Made by a program: the position numbers and the translations under genes
Notes under the pieces: model-generated
Database searches by the model: none
What the model saw: the letters and a program-made list of their open reading frames with translations, nothing else
Told to the model about the DNA's origin: nothing
Shown: positions 9,601 through 18,641 of the stretch, piece by piece
Layout: every line of letters begins with the position of its first letter
How positions within the stretch are numbered: the stretch's first letter is position 1
Assembly (NCBI RefSeq): GCF_001949145.1
Contig: NW_019091370.1
Span: 1,785,873-1,805,367, forward strand
Direction of reading: 5' to 3'
DNA from: Acanthaster planci
Taxonomy: Eukaryota; Echinodermata; Asteroidea; Valvatida; Acanthasteridae
Length of the DNA stretch: 19,495 nt

Positions 9601-11292
9601 TAGGATGACACTACTGAAGGGCCAACCGCTACCAAAAAGGCCCGCGTGAAGCCTAAAGTCCAGGAAGGTGTCAACGTTCAGTTACTTGCCATCAACGATC
9701 AGGCAAGTCCTAATGATAGAAAAAATGCTCTTTGAGAAATCTGTGGTACTTAAAAGTGATCATGCCCAAAGTTACCATACCGAGTTGCAAACTGGACTTG
9801 CTGGGAAGGTGCTAGGAATTTCTTACGGCTATTCAACTGACTGACACAGCTTTAGTGTCCCGTCTCTTATCATGGAATTACTGCAAAAAAGTTTGGTCTC
9901 CTTTAAGACCAAATATATTCTCAGTAGATGCATCATTGTAGACTGAGTACATGTTTATCTCATCTAGCCACACAGCACCGCTGCACGCTAATCTGCCCCT
10001 ATTGAAAAGAGGTCAGCAGTGCACTGAGCCAGGTTCGTGAACAAAAGACAGTTATATAACACCGCACAATCTGGGCTCTNAAATGATGAATTTTTGAAGG
10101 ATTTTGAAAATGGAAAAAATGATAGTCATGCCGGCCCAGCATCATCAACATTGAAAAATGCCCCGGCAAGAAGTGGTTAATGACATACGGGCATGAATGT
10201 GCTCAACAGTAACACAAAGTTCCTTTTCAACTGAAATTTTCTCAAACAGAGTGTAATTAAACATCCCTTAAAAACTTACTGGGGTTAAAGCTGTGTCTTC
10301 GTGACACCATATGAAATATATCAAATTCCACACCTTTTATTACCCAAAACCCAACAAAGCTTTCTGCATACAGAAAGTCGGCAGGAAGCTTTACTTTATA
10401 GCACTTTGAAAATACAGATGATCCGTGCACAGTGAGTGGGGAAGGTGCGAATTGTCAAACATACAAATTATTTATTTTGGCCTAGTTTCTGTCTGCAGAA
10501 AGCTTGGTTACTTATAAATGGGCATTAAAGAGGGGGTTACGTGGCTCAGTGGTTAGGGTTTGTTGCTTCTGATCATAGGGTCGAGGGTTCGAATCCAGCT
10601 GGTGGCAACATATTGTGATCTTGGGCAAAACACTTTACCCCTGTGTGCCTCTGTCCACCCAGGAGTAAATGGGTACCTGTGACCCCTGTGTGCCTCTGTC
10701 CACCCAGGAGTAAATGGGTACCTGTGACCCCTGTGTGCCTCTGTCCACCCAGGAGTAAATGGGTACCTGTGATCCCTGTGTGCCTCTGTCCACCCAGGAG
10801 TAAATGGGTACCTGTGACCCCTGTGTGCCTCTGTCCACCCAGGAGTAAATGGGTACCTGTGAGAGGGTGGATATGGTTATGTTAAACCGTTTGCACCTGA
10901 TATGGCAGCATTGGGCTAGTTTATACTCCTCAAGGCGCTGAGATGGTCTTGGGAATGTTTCTAATGTGAGCTCAAGGTTCAGGGTTAATGATAATATATA
11001 TATATATGTAAGAGCCACAAGCACCTAGTATCCAGTGGTTTTTGTGCCCTGTTTTCATGTATATTCATCAGTTTAGGGGTTGTTTGGTCACACTTCTTAT
11101 TTGGGCTCTCCATAAAAGTCTCCAGCTGGATTGGTAAGTTTCTCGTTCTATCTGCAGCTGTCCAAAGTGAATACAATCACCCTGGCGACGTGGCTGCAAG
11201 ACAAGGGCATCCCGGTCAAAGCCAAGGAGAAGAAATCCGACCTCATGCAGAAAGTGGCCGACTTCATCCACGCCAACTCGATCGAAGACTGA
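3457..11292 (+). CDS. TOP6BL: TOPOVIBL: type 2 DNA topoisomerase VI subunit B-like (11 exons, 750 aa)
   Basis: Coding exons are 3457-3623, 4068-4203, 4721-4874, 5823-5899, 6387-6496, 6882-6978, 7100-7182, 7522-7705, 8305-9315, 9604-9702 and 11158-11292. Every junction is in phase and the total is 2253 nt, giving 750 residues plus stop. TOPOVIBL partners SPO11 in the nucleus to form the topo VI-like complex that makes meiotic double-strand breaks. The family assignment rests on recognised blocks: QGRDFL and VNVTEVEICL (exons 3-4), KWCFVLP then KKGKVVSISHNIP (exons 5-6), YWKNAYGYRLPE (exons 6-7), LFTYPEF, and FLTDLRHKLPSVCG (exon 8). No Bergerat-fold ATPase motifs are visible, as expected for the degenerate animal proteins. 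Mouse TOPOVIBL is about 580 residues; the excess here lies in the disordered exon 9. An in-frame TAA six nt before ATG 3457 supports that start, but its context is weak and upstream exons cannot be excluded. Confidence 0.82.
4068..4203 (+). CDS. TOP6BL: TOPOVIBL exon 2 (residues 56-101)
   Basis: A good pyrimidine tract and acceptor (ttttttgcccttcag) lead into a frame reading RELIFTEPG and EGHIYVVLQQSVW. The exon ends at donor GTAAGC in phase 0. The other frames do not fit the neighbouring phases. Confidence 0.75.
4721..4874 (+). CDS. TOP6BL: TOPOVIBL exon 3 (residues 102-153)
   Basis: It reads VSKPMQVISPIFQACL, ARLAPLWNKAGNWYIQGRDF and SSGRVPAV, and ends at donor GTGAGT in phase 1. The block ARLAPxWN...IQGRDFL is typical of the family as I know it. 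The acceptor (ttttcgag) has a weak pyrimidine tract. Confidence 0.8.
5634..5722 (+). mobile_element. Degenerate tRNA-like SINE head or tRNA pseudogene with 3' hairpin
   Basis: Consensus pol III promoter boxes are present: A box TGGTCGAGTGG (5634-5644) and B box GGTTCGAGTCC (5679-5689). The T arm pairs perfectly (GTGGG/CCCAC around TTCGAGT). The acceptor stem pairs over only about four bases, and the anticodon arm is a weak CTGC/GCAG stem with an eight-base loop, so it is not a working tRNA. Immediately downstream, 5701-5708 pairs perfectly with 5715-5722 around a T loop. The D arm resembles Ser/Leu tRNAs. It lies in TOPOVIBL intron 3. Confidence 0.6.
5823..5899 (+). CDS. TOP6BL: TOPOVIBL exon 4 (residues 153-178)
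   Basis: A short 77-nt exon between gttag and GTAAGT. It codes DLQVNVTEVEICLALRP then a strand-like TVKLPQCS, which fits the beta-rich transducer fold. Confidence 0.8.
6387..6496 (+). CDS. TOP6BL: TOPOVIBL exon 5 (residues 179-215)
   Basis: It codes LIDFDVCQPVLDQFF and ends SKWCFVLP before donor GTAGAA in phase 2. The W-C-[FY]-V-L-P block followed by a Lys/Gly turn in the next exon is one of the strongest family signatures in the protein. Confidence 0.85.
6882..6978 (+). CDS. TOP6BL: TOPOVIBL exon 6 (residues 215-247)
   Basis: A strong pyrimidine tract precedes the exon. It codes SLKKGKVVSISHNIPSTSPF and then YKEIRRYWKNA, ending in phase 0 at GTATGT. The W-K-x-x-Y formed across the junction with exon 7 may correspond to the WKxY-type motif described for eukaryotic topo VIB-like proteins. 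That correspondence is inference. Confidence 0.85.
7100..7182 (+). CDS. TOP6BL: TOPOVIBL exon 7 (residues 248-275)
   Basis: It codes YGYRLPESDVGVLYYNIYF and ends with LFT at donor AC|GTATCC in phase 2. The donor choice is set by phase: only this GT joins to exon 8 in frame. It restores an LFTYP sequence matching the family. Confidence 0.82.
7522..7705 (+). CDS. TOP6BL: TOPOVIBL exon 8 (residues 275-336)
   Basis: It codes YPEFCIRKDEPILQARVD, then FLTDLRHKLPSVCG and ITPKALY, and ends in phase 0 at GAG|GTAGAA. The FLxDLxxKLPxVCG helix is a family landmark and closes the folded part of the protein. The exon is clearly more GC-rich than the flanking introns. Confidence 0.85.
8305..9315 (+). CDS. 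TOP6BL: TOPOVIBL exon 9: large disordered region (residues 337-673)
   Basis: A 337-codon open exon lies between ttttgtcag and AAG|GTAACT, phase 0 at both ends. The product is rich in Pro, Ser, Thr, Gln and Asn with few hydrophobic clusters, so it should be intrinsically disordered. It carries a repeated short motif, [IVF][IV]PSF, with the proline at residues 531, 562 and 621. It ends in a basic cluster (KSTKRKSK) that could be part of a nuclear localisation signal. The exon is joined to the folded domain by phase alone, so membership in this gene is well supported but inferred. Confidence 0.72.
9604..9702 (+). CDS. TOP6BL: TOPOVIBL exon 10: basic linker (residues 674-706), GC donor
   Basis: A 33-codon exon codes an acidic start (DDTTEG), a basic cluster (TKKARVKPK) and a hydrophobic VNVQLLAINDQ. 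With the KRKSK of exon 9 it forms a bipartite-like nuclear localisation pattern. The donor is CAG|GCAAGT, the second GC donor of this gene. Confidence 0.75.
10530..11010 (+). mobile_element. tRNA-derived SINE with expanded internal array
   Basis: The head has A box TGGCTCAGTGG (10542-10552) and B box GGTTCGAATCC (10586-10596). The body then runs through 'cttgggcaaaacactttaccc', a five-copy 45-bp array, and a tail with 'tgcacctgatatggcagc' and 'gctagtttatactcctcaagg', ending in an (AT)n run near 10990-11008. This arrangement matches a widespread SINE type of invertebrate deuterostomes as I recall it. The edges are approximate because no target-site duplication is certain. It lies in the 1.45-kb last intron of TOPOVIBL. 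Confidence 0.75.
10638..10862 (+). repeat. Tandem array, 5 x 45 bp
   Basis: Five head-to-tail units of exactly 45 bp start at 10638, 10683, 10728, 10773 and 10818. They are identical except for one C-to-T change at the start of unit four. The unit corresponds to the SINE body segment carrying 'cacccaggagtaaatgggtacc'. Long open frames on both strands here arise because 45 is a multiple of three. Confidence 0.95.
11158..11292 (+). CDS. TOP6BL: TOPOVIBL exon 11: SAP-like C-terminus (residues 707-750)
   Basis: Acceptor tatctgcag opens a frame reading LSKVNTITLATWLQDKGIPV, followed by KAKEKKSDLMQKVADFI, and a TGA at 11290-11292. The helix - WLxxxGIPV turn - KKxxLMxKV helix pattern resembles SAP/HeH DNA-binding motifs. 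W718 sits in the first helix. Mammalian TOPOVIBL ends in a tryptophan-containing helix that binds REC114; W718 may be its counterpart, but I could not align them. Confidence 0.75.
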   Translation: MSKVNTITLATWLQDKGIPVKAKEKKSDLMQKVADFIHANSIED

Positions 11293-14165
11293 AGCAAGTG
11301 CTGTACGAGATCAAGCACGAGTTACATTGAGTAAGCAAATAAATCCAGTAACAGTGGGAAAAAAACAAAACACAACACTTAAGAAATGAGTGCCAAAAAA
11401 CCCTACTGGACAAATTAATCCGTAGTTCAGCTGAGGAAACAAAATTGATAGAATTTTCAGGGTTTTTAAAAAAAGAATTCACAGTTGGAACCTGGCTGTA
11501 CAGCGAGTGCGAGACAACTGTTACAAAGATTTCAACCCAGATTGCGCTGGCATGCCGTACAGTTTTGACTCGTGTCGATTCTTTATTTGACATTTTCCAA
11601 ACTGAATTCATACAGCAGATCAAATCCATGATTAGCGAGGCCACCTCGGAATGAAATTTCTATCTAGACTATATAATAGCATCCCACCGACTGTGCCACA
11701 TTTTATGAAAAGCACTGGCAATCCTTCGCGCACCTGTTGCCCTTTTTAATTGGAAATCTGCATAAATGCATATTCATGATTAGGAACTGTTGAAGCTGCA
11801 ACAACACTGATACAAGTGAACGCACTGCAGGAATACATTTATGGTCTACGTCAAATCCCTCTGTACTTTTAAAGGCAAATGATTCTTATTCTTTTAATGC
11901 TAACAGTAAGCTTTTTAATGCTTCAAAAGCACAATAGGGAAACCGAGTTGGACATTACCGGGACAAAGAGATATACCAGCAAAAGATTTGCGCATTTCCA
12001 TTACTTCTCCAAAAAGACTGTGGAAATCTAAAGAAATGCCTAATTTGAACCAAACAGTCATCTTTTGATCCGATAAAAGGAAAAATCAATTGTTGAAGTT
12101 GACAATATGGTTTGTTTTTACGACTTTGATACCAGAAAATGAAAAAATACCAGGAAAGCTATAAATTGCATCTTATACCGCACTCTCTATCTGTACAAAA
12201 GGTTGCTGCATTTAATGCTTTATAATTCCGATTTAAATTCTAAACCCAAAGAAATCAATCGAATCAGAACTTCTCGTCATATTTGTCAAGCTTAATTACC
12301 GTAAAATTGCAAAAATGTAAGACAAATAGGCACAGCAGGGCAATGATTTTCAAAGCGCAAAGCCACTTTTTAAATCCACATTGCTGAATTCCTGTTAGTA
12401 ACTTTACACGTTGCTTATATACTATTGTTCATTTTAACATATACATCTGTCATTTTGATGGATAATTCAAGTGATGATGGAGTACGTATACTGTGATACA
12501 TCTGCAAAAAATTTTTCGTGACAATTAACAAAATTATAAAATAGTAACTTTTGAGGTGTTTTTGTTTCAATGTTATGCAAAGCAAAATAAAGCTGCCGCT
12601 GTTCATCTTCACGGGGCGACATGAGTCTTACACTTTCATATGGCTCTTGTCTAATACAAATAGAATTAAAAATAACTTGGAAAACAAAGGATCAATCTGT
12701 ATAGTTTTCATTTGGTAGATAGAATATCAATATTTGACCATAGCATTTACAATTCAATGTATAATCTTTCCTGAACATTTTCAGTGTTGGTGCCACATTA
12801 GACAATGTTCTGGAGGTAGACTTCGTCTACACGGTGCATTCAATGTACCTGTGCATGAATAGATTATATTGTCTATCAAACTAGTACGTTCCCTTGCACT
12901 GTTGTGGCACTATAACCTTCTTTTTTTTTCTTTACTGGACCACTCCTACTTGAACTAAATAATTGCACGTTAAAGATCTTGGTCATGTCCCCGAGGGCAT
13001 ACACCACTTTCACAAATGGGTGGTGGCACAACAGGCACCAGACTCAGATGGTGTCATTCATTTTCAGGCTGTATCCAAGAACAGGCACTCGAGTCTAAAG
13101 ATAGTGTTGTCGAAAAATAACAGCCTCGTTGGCAAACACCAAAGCCGGATGAATCCTTAACACCGATGCAGTACAAACATTTATAAGCTCTTTCCTTGAC
13201 ATTCAAAGCATCGGAGAACTCCCTGTTCACGACTCTTTGGTTTCTTGGCAATCACAGCAGTGCAAGAAGGCACAGCTAACCATCCCCCTTGGAAAGTTAA
13301 AGTATGCTACCTCCCAAGTACCACAACATTTCTTTTTTTTTTTTGCAAAATGACTGTTTTCCCCACTCAGAGCAACAGTAAAACTTCCATTCCCGTTTTG
13401 CAGCTGTCTTGCGTTTCTGTTTTGAGGGAATTTCTTGTCGAGTGACAGCACCCCACCTGCAGGTTGGCAAAAGGGCAGAATTGAGCCAACCGTTTTGCGC
13501 GGTAGGTTGTGAGGGAAAAAAATGTCTCAAATGCCCTAAGAAACTGGTTTGAAAGAGGTGAAACTTTCAGTAAAAAAAAAAATGACAGTCTATGTCAAAT
13601 GTGCTCCAGCGTGATCCCTGGGGAATATTCCGATTGGTAAACTCATTTGGGAATGTTGACGTATATCGTAATATAGCTAGGGCGTAAACATTTTCAAGAA
13701 ACGAATATCTCCCACTTCCCCATTATGTAAACCTGCATATTTTACAGAGCGCATGAATATTCATTCACATGAACACACATTTTTACTGTTTAAAGCGCAA
13801 AAAAATGACCAAACACACTTGTATGTATATATACGCAGAGCAATGATGATGCAGAGGTTGTCAAGGCAACCAGACATCCCCGAAGAAAAGACTTACAGAT
13901 GGTTTACAGCTGTTTTATACCATTTGAAAGAGGAAATATTTAATAACTACAAGAACAGCCACCTGTTTTGTTTTGGTTTTTTTTTTGGTTCAAATTTTCA
14001 GGACATGATCACAACGAGTTGAGTTCCGTCTCGACCATATTTCTACATGTACAACAGTGATATCGTCCCACTAGGCCGGTACCACACATGCTCGACAACC
14101 TGACCTCGGCCGGCCAGGTCAGGAGTTCAAAGGTGACGGCAACACAGTGCAGCATGGGACATTTC
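11293..14165. other. Convergent intergenic spacer / 3' UTRs
   Basis: The two main genes point toward each other across this 2.9-kb AT-rich spacer. I see no exon that I can support; open frames are short and lack conserved-looking blocks. Poly-A/T runs occur at 13328-13343 and 13572-13582. A minus-strand ATTAAA (plus 13939-13944) about 220 nt past the right-hand stop could end that transcript. Confidence 0.5.
11338..11343 (+). promoter_or_regulatory. Candidate polyadenylation signal AATAAA for TOPOVIBL
   Basis: AATAAA lies 46 nt after the TOPOVIBL stop. A second plus-strand AATAAA at 12586-12591 would give a 1.3-kb 3' UTR. The sequence alone does not say which is used. Confidence 0.45.
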
Positions 14166-14248
14166 TCAGTACTGGGGGAGTAGGCTCATGGCCTCCGCCG
14201 CTTTTATCCTCACAGTGGGGTCTGGGTCCTTCAGGAGTAGAATCAGGG
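14166..14248 (-). CDS. MROH1: MROH1-like terminal exon and stop
   Basis: After cgttcag the frame reads ALILLLKDPDPTVRIKAAEA and then MSLLPQY and TGA (minus strand, 14168-14166). The LLLKDPDPTVR helix is the last HEAT unit, so the protein ends directly after it without a tail. Confidence 0.87.
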
Positions 14249-17200
14249 CTGAACGGCGAGAGGAGACAGAAATAAGGAAACCGATTACTAATGAAACGAA
14301 ACATGCATACGTCCTCTAGAAGTGGAATGGAAAAAAAGGAAGAATTCCAATCCTTTGCCGGGTCATTAGGAAAGTTCCTTTTACATTCTCTGCTGTTTAA
14401 CACTCAGAGGCATAGTTAATTGCTGAAGATGAGACCTACTTTGGCATGGGGTTGGTGTTTAACCCCCCCCCTCGTCTGATTTGGGAGACGGAGGGTAAAT
14501 ATGACAGGTACATTTATAGCAACTACTAAAATTAAAAAAAAAAACCAGACCCCTGAAACAGTTGCCAACACATCAAATCCAAATGAAAGCAAAATCGTCA
14601 TCAAATACCAAGGAGAGAGGCACAGTGCCCTTACCTCCACAGACGTGCTCTTTGGTGATGAGCGTGTGGCTGGCCTCGGGCAAGTTCCCCAGTAAAAAGC
14701 CCACGAACATGGCCGCGTTCCCACGGACGTCTGGCCAGGAGCTCTTGAAGAACCCCACATTGGCCATCACGTAGAAGTTGACCTTCTGGAGGAAGTCGGA
14801 TATCTACCGGGAAACGGAACAGAACGTGACATGACAGCCAGGATCCCATCTCAGGCAGTTGCTGAAAGTGTCCCAAGGCACAAAATTATGCACCTAACTG
14901 AAATCAACTGAGTACCAGTCGCAAGAAGTATACAGGGCACTCCATGTTTTAACTGGTAACCTAATCAGCCGTGGAAGCATCATATGAGCTTCGTAAGGTT
15001 TTTTGTTCAGTACTTGCATGAAATTTGTCTTTGGAGTCTGAAACAAGGAAATCGAGTAGACCCTCTACGAAATGACGTTCACTTACTTCCACAATTTGAG
15101 GCTGAAATGCCCGTTATCGTCCTTAAAAAGCATGCCCAATGTCACTGTTAATTTTTGTTTGGGGGGAAAAATACTTTGGTCATTACTCGAGTTGGTGAAA
15201 TTTGCATTTCGTCTCATTGAATTTCACTGTTCAAACCAAAATCCTGGACATTTTGTCAAGGTTGGGTCTCGTACGCCACACTTACTATAACTTTGGAGAG
15301 GTTAAACATGAACTCTCCATAGTTGAGCGACCCTTCGTCCAACAGGTGCTTCTGAAACATCTTATTGAGGGGATCGGAGCCAATCAGGGGGCCTATCTCC
15401 CGCAGTGCAAACTTACAGGCCTGCAAGACAAACGGGGAAAAATATCACCTTGTTAGTGTCTAGAGGTATTGTATTCCTTTCACAGAGACAGCTTGGGCGA
15501 GTGAAAAACACAGTCTTAAGCCTGCCGCAAACCCTTCCGATGTGATCTGATGTACAGATGGGCGAGGTGTGTGCTGAAAAACATTGGGGCTGATCTGACA
15601 GGACATACGACAACTGGATGAAATTAAGAATGTTGGACTTAAACTTGAGACCTGACGACTTTGCGATGAGGTTGTGAGGTGCTTGTAAGCACTTTGAGAT
15701 CATTGGTACAATAGGAAGGTGCCACGTATTGGCGTTGCAATTATTACGCTTGTCAGTGTTGTATTCGAGTCCATCGCAAGTCCCGTCACAAGTCCGGCTA
15801 CAAGTCTCTTCACAAGGCCAGTCACAAATAACCAGGGGAACAATGACAAAAGAATGCTTTTTGTCACAGCTCATTTGGATAACTTGTGAATTGGCTTGAG
15901 ACTGGAGGACGTGTGATGGAGTTGTGATGGTGTTGCAGGGACTTGTGATGGGCTCGAACACGACGCTGCCACATGTCGAGCAGACAGGGAAAAGTCTCTC
16001 TTCCGTACTGGGTACTTTTATTTCCTCAGACGGTGGACTTTTTCCAAGATGGTAGATCCCTTTTCACGGCTCATGCTGATAATTTTAAGTTAAAGAAGCT
16101 TTCAGTTGCATTTATACTTGTAGTTAGATCTATGCATCTTATTGGAAAACAAGTAAAAACATAAAAATAATTGGATAATTACAAATGGAAAACAATTTTT
16201 GTCAAATGGAGGCAGGCAGGGCGGGCCCAAGAAACTAATTTTCTTTTTTTTTTTTAACTTGGCCTGGATTACCTTCTTGACATCGTCATCCTCATCATTG
16301 AGATGGAGAAGGAGACTGACCAAGTTGGTGTGAATCTGCTCCAGGAAGGGTGCCTTGGAGGGCCCGTCCCCAAACCGGCTCAGGTTGCCAAAGAGAGAGA
16401 AGGACACAGCCCTGACGGTGGCTCTATCCTGGGGGGAGAAGGTGATTAAGATTTCAACATACAGGGTGTGCCCTTGTACTGATGAATATTCATAACATTG
16501 TGTGCTTGGTGTTTTCAAAGAGTTCACGGTCAAACTTGGTTTAACCAAACCGGTTCATAAACTGGTTCAGTCTCCTGGTTAAAGAAAAACCAGCTTACTG
16601 AACTCATTTTTTACACCGATGTTCTCTTACACCCGCTCATTGAACTGGCTGAGAAAACTGGTACCTGTCAATTAGCTCAGCCATTTCACTTAACTTGATC
16701 AGGCAATTGGATTACCAGACGGGTTTAAGTAACAACCTCTCACGGTGTTAAGTTATTTTCTTTGTTCCCAAAATTGGCCCAGTACATTGCTGAATGGCAG
16801 AGGTGTCTTTTCAAATGCAGCCAGATTAGTGTGCAGCGGTACTGTATCGCTTATCGCTGTGGTGCTGGAGCATTTTTGTCCCCGTTGATAATCCACGGGC
16901 ACTGAATACCGCAAACAGTGGTATACCGCTTCGAAACAATGACAGATCACCTCCCCTAATGCCTGCTGAAAAATGATGGCAATTCCCAGCAGCTCGGTCT
17001 TTTGTTCTGAGTATGGTCTTTTGTCACAAGGCTCAGCTCCTTTGTCCAATTTTGGGCACCCAGGCCATGCGTACAAACCCAAGGTACCCGGCACTGGGAA
17101 CCCCAGCACCAAGTGGTTAATACGTCACTGATTTACTAAATGTGAGGAAGCAGTAGGCAAACAGAGAAGGAACCAGCAAGGAATGCTTTGGTTTGGGCCC

Positions 17201-18641
17201 AGTTTTTCTTTGAAAACCCAAAGAATTAACTACATATGCCATTTCCTGAAGACTTTCAATGTCAAAACAAGATAAATTTCCAACCCATCATTCTGCATTA
17301 TATTTTCTCATTTTTATTGACTTTCTGAAAAAAAAAACTGCAAATTGAAAAGAACAAGTCTCTCTAAGAGTCCTTATTTTTGTTACCTTTTCAAAGCACG
17401 GTCTAATCCTAAGAGCTATGTTGACCAGAATGGGTCTGATGTTGGACTCGTCGATCTTGATCAGGATGCGCGACAGGCCGGTCATGGATTCCAGCAGAAT
17501 CTGATCATCCGTGTCCTCCTTGTCGTCCATGCCTGCCATCATGGCCGACAACACCGTCGTGCAGTATTTCTGGGTCTAAACCCCAAAAATAAGAAAAATT
17601 CAAAGGATGATAAAACTTGGCGTAAGGTCACCGACTGTCAGGAATGCCTGCTGTCTCTTCATGAAATGGTATAAAACATGATCTTGCCTATGTTTATGGG
17701 GAGGGGCCTTTATTGTAAACCTTGGGCACCGGTGTTACTGAGACCCCACCCTGCCCTGGGCACCAACACCAATTTCACGGTGCTGCAGTAAGCACCAAAC
17801 CTGCACATTTCATTGATGTAACGCTGTATTGTACTGGGTGTCAAGCTTTTCCAAACTTGAACATTAAGAGCGAGATGTCAACGCCATCAAATTTTTAAAA
17901 AATGCTAATTTTGAAGGCTCCTGGCACAGCGCCTTCTGCACCTATTGAGCAATCAGCTCAAAGCTTTTCTTGAGTCTTCAGCGGTTGGGATGCGCCTCAT
18001 TTCTGAACTGGTTCGGTGCACAGAGACAAGGTCCGAAGAGTCCACCGAAACGGACTGCGTGCTTGACTCGACCTCGGTTGCCGTGTGCAGCCTGCAATAC
18101 AGCTCATATTACCCAGAAGAGACTACGGTGTGAGTTACAAAATACAAAGCTACAGTGAGACGCAAAGTGGAAAATACCTGTTGTGGGCCCAGGCTGGCCA
18201 CGTTTCCCATTCCGCGGATGCAAAGCATGCGCACCACGTGGCAGGAGTCCACCATTCGGCCCAGCAAATTGTTCATGATGTCCTCCACCAACTGCACGTC
18301 CCCGGCGCACTTCTGGTTCACCAACTGCGAGACAAATATTGAAATGGGAAACTGAAAACTTTGAATCTCTCACCCTGCGGGCAAGTCGCCTCTCGACAAC
18401 TGATGCATATGAATATGTCTGGCAGGGTTTCTGGCCCGAGTACCCTGGATAGTTCGGGTCGAAACGAACATGGGGGAATTAAGTTGAGTAGGCGGGACTA
18501 GTTGGTGTGAACGGAGAGAACCTCACCTCTGCTAGGAAGGCAGCCGTGACCACGCGCTGCGGCTCGTACAGACTGGCCAAGGACGGGATCAGACAGGAGA
18601 CTATCTTGGCAATGTAGCCTGTCATGTGCTTGGCCATGCCC
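14166..18641 (-). CDS. MROH1: Maestro heat-like repeat protein (MROH1-like), seven C-terminal exons, partial
   Basis: In transcript order the exons are 18641-18527, 18324-18178, 17575-17387, 16428-16273, 15420-15286, 14803-14635 and 14248-14166. All junctions agree in phase and give the last 330 residues. The product is a chain of HEAT-type helical pairs; the recurring D-x(2-3)-V-R signature of the second helix appears as DSCHVVR, DRATVR, WPDVR and DPDPTVR. Blocks such as MTGLSRIL followed by ALRIRPCFEK, and KVNFYVMANVGFFKSSWPDVRGNA, match the C-terminal half of MROH1 as I know it. MROH1 is a large cytosolic HEAT protein whose worm relative HPO-27 acts in lysosome fission. The family as a whole is about 1,600 residues long, so most of the gene lies beyond the right edge. 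Another MROH paralogue is possible. Confidence 0.82.
14635..14803 (-). CDS. MROH1: MROH1-like exon, penultimate
   Basis: It codes ISDFLQKVNFYVMANVGFF, KSSWPDVRGNAAMFVGFLLG and an ITKEHVCGG end. It leaves phase 1, completed by two bases of the last exon. FYxxxxxxFFKSxWxxVR is a strongly recognisable MROH block. Confidence 0.88.
15286..15420 (-). CDS. MROH1: MROH1-like exon, 45 codons
   Basis: It codes ACKFALREIGPLIGSDPLNK, then MFQKHLLDEGSLNYGEFMF and NLSKVI, ending at a perfect GTAAGT donor. The ACxFALR...PLIGS pattern agrees with the MROH C-terminal region. Confidence 0.87.
15765..15960. repeat. Short degenerate ACAAGTC/GACTTGTG repeats in two orientations
   Basis: Between 15773 and 15830 the motif [TC]-A-C-A-A-G-[TG]-[CC] recurs about every 11-13 bp. 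From about 15885 to 15955 related words appear in the opposite orientation (cttgtga, cgtgtgatgg, gttgtgatgg, acttgtgatgg). The block could fold into a long imperfect hairpin and lies in an MROH1-like intron. It looks like a foldback or MITE remnant. Confidence 0.5.
16273..16428 (-). CDS. MROH1: MROH1-like exon, 52 codons
   Basis: It codes DRATVRAVSFSLFGNLSRFG, then FLEQIHTNLVSLLLHLNDED and DDVKK. This is a complete HEAT helix pair followed by the start of the next, with an acidic turn (NDEDDD) between. Confidence 0.88.
17387..17575 (-). CDS. MROH1: MROH1-like exon, 63 codons
   Basis: Phase 0 at both ends, from acceptor gtttag to donor GTAACA. It codes MMAGMDDKEDTDDQILLES, then MTGLSRILIKIDESNIRPIL and ALRIRPCFEK. 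The acidic MDxKED loop and the IRPxFE block are the most MROH1-like sequences in the window. Confidence 0.88.
18178..18324 (-). CDS. MROH1: MROH1-like exon, 49 codons
   Basis: Phase 0 at both ends. It codes LVNQKCAGD, an acidic helix (VQLVEDIMNNLLGRMVD), and the HEAT signature DSCHVVRMLCIRGMGNVAS, which pairs helix B with a short turn. Confidence 0.85.
18527..18641 (-). CDS. MROH1: MROH1-like exon (first in window)
   Basis: It codes GMAKHMTGYIAKIVSCLIPS then LYEPQRVVTAAFLAE, enters in phase 2 after ccacag and ends in phase 0 at donor GTGAGG. The RVVTAAFLAE helix followed by a Leu-rich start in the next exon is typical of MROH proteins. Confidence 0.8.

Noticed and set aside
10638-10862. CRISPR-like array
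   Set aside because: Units are contiguous with no spacers, and the context is an animal gene intron.
10635-11024. Long open frames on both strands with repeated peptide units
   Set aside because: They are by-products of the 45-bp tandem repeat inside a SINE; 45 is divisible by three, so any open unit stays open.
12954-13160. Possible exon or SINE fragment beginning 'gcacgttaaagatctt'
   Set aside because: The words recall SINE tails, but there are no pol III boxes or clear edges, and the reading frame shows no conserved blocks.
15413-15961. Minus-strand 182-codon open frame with Cys/Thr-rich part
   Set aside because: It overlaps short DNA repeats within an intron and only touches the real exon end; splice phases place the true frame at 15420-15286.
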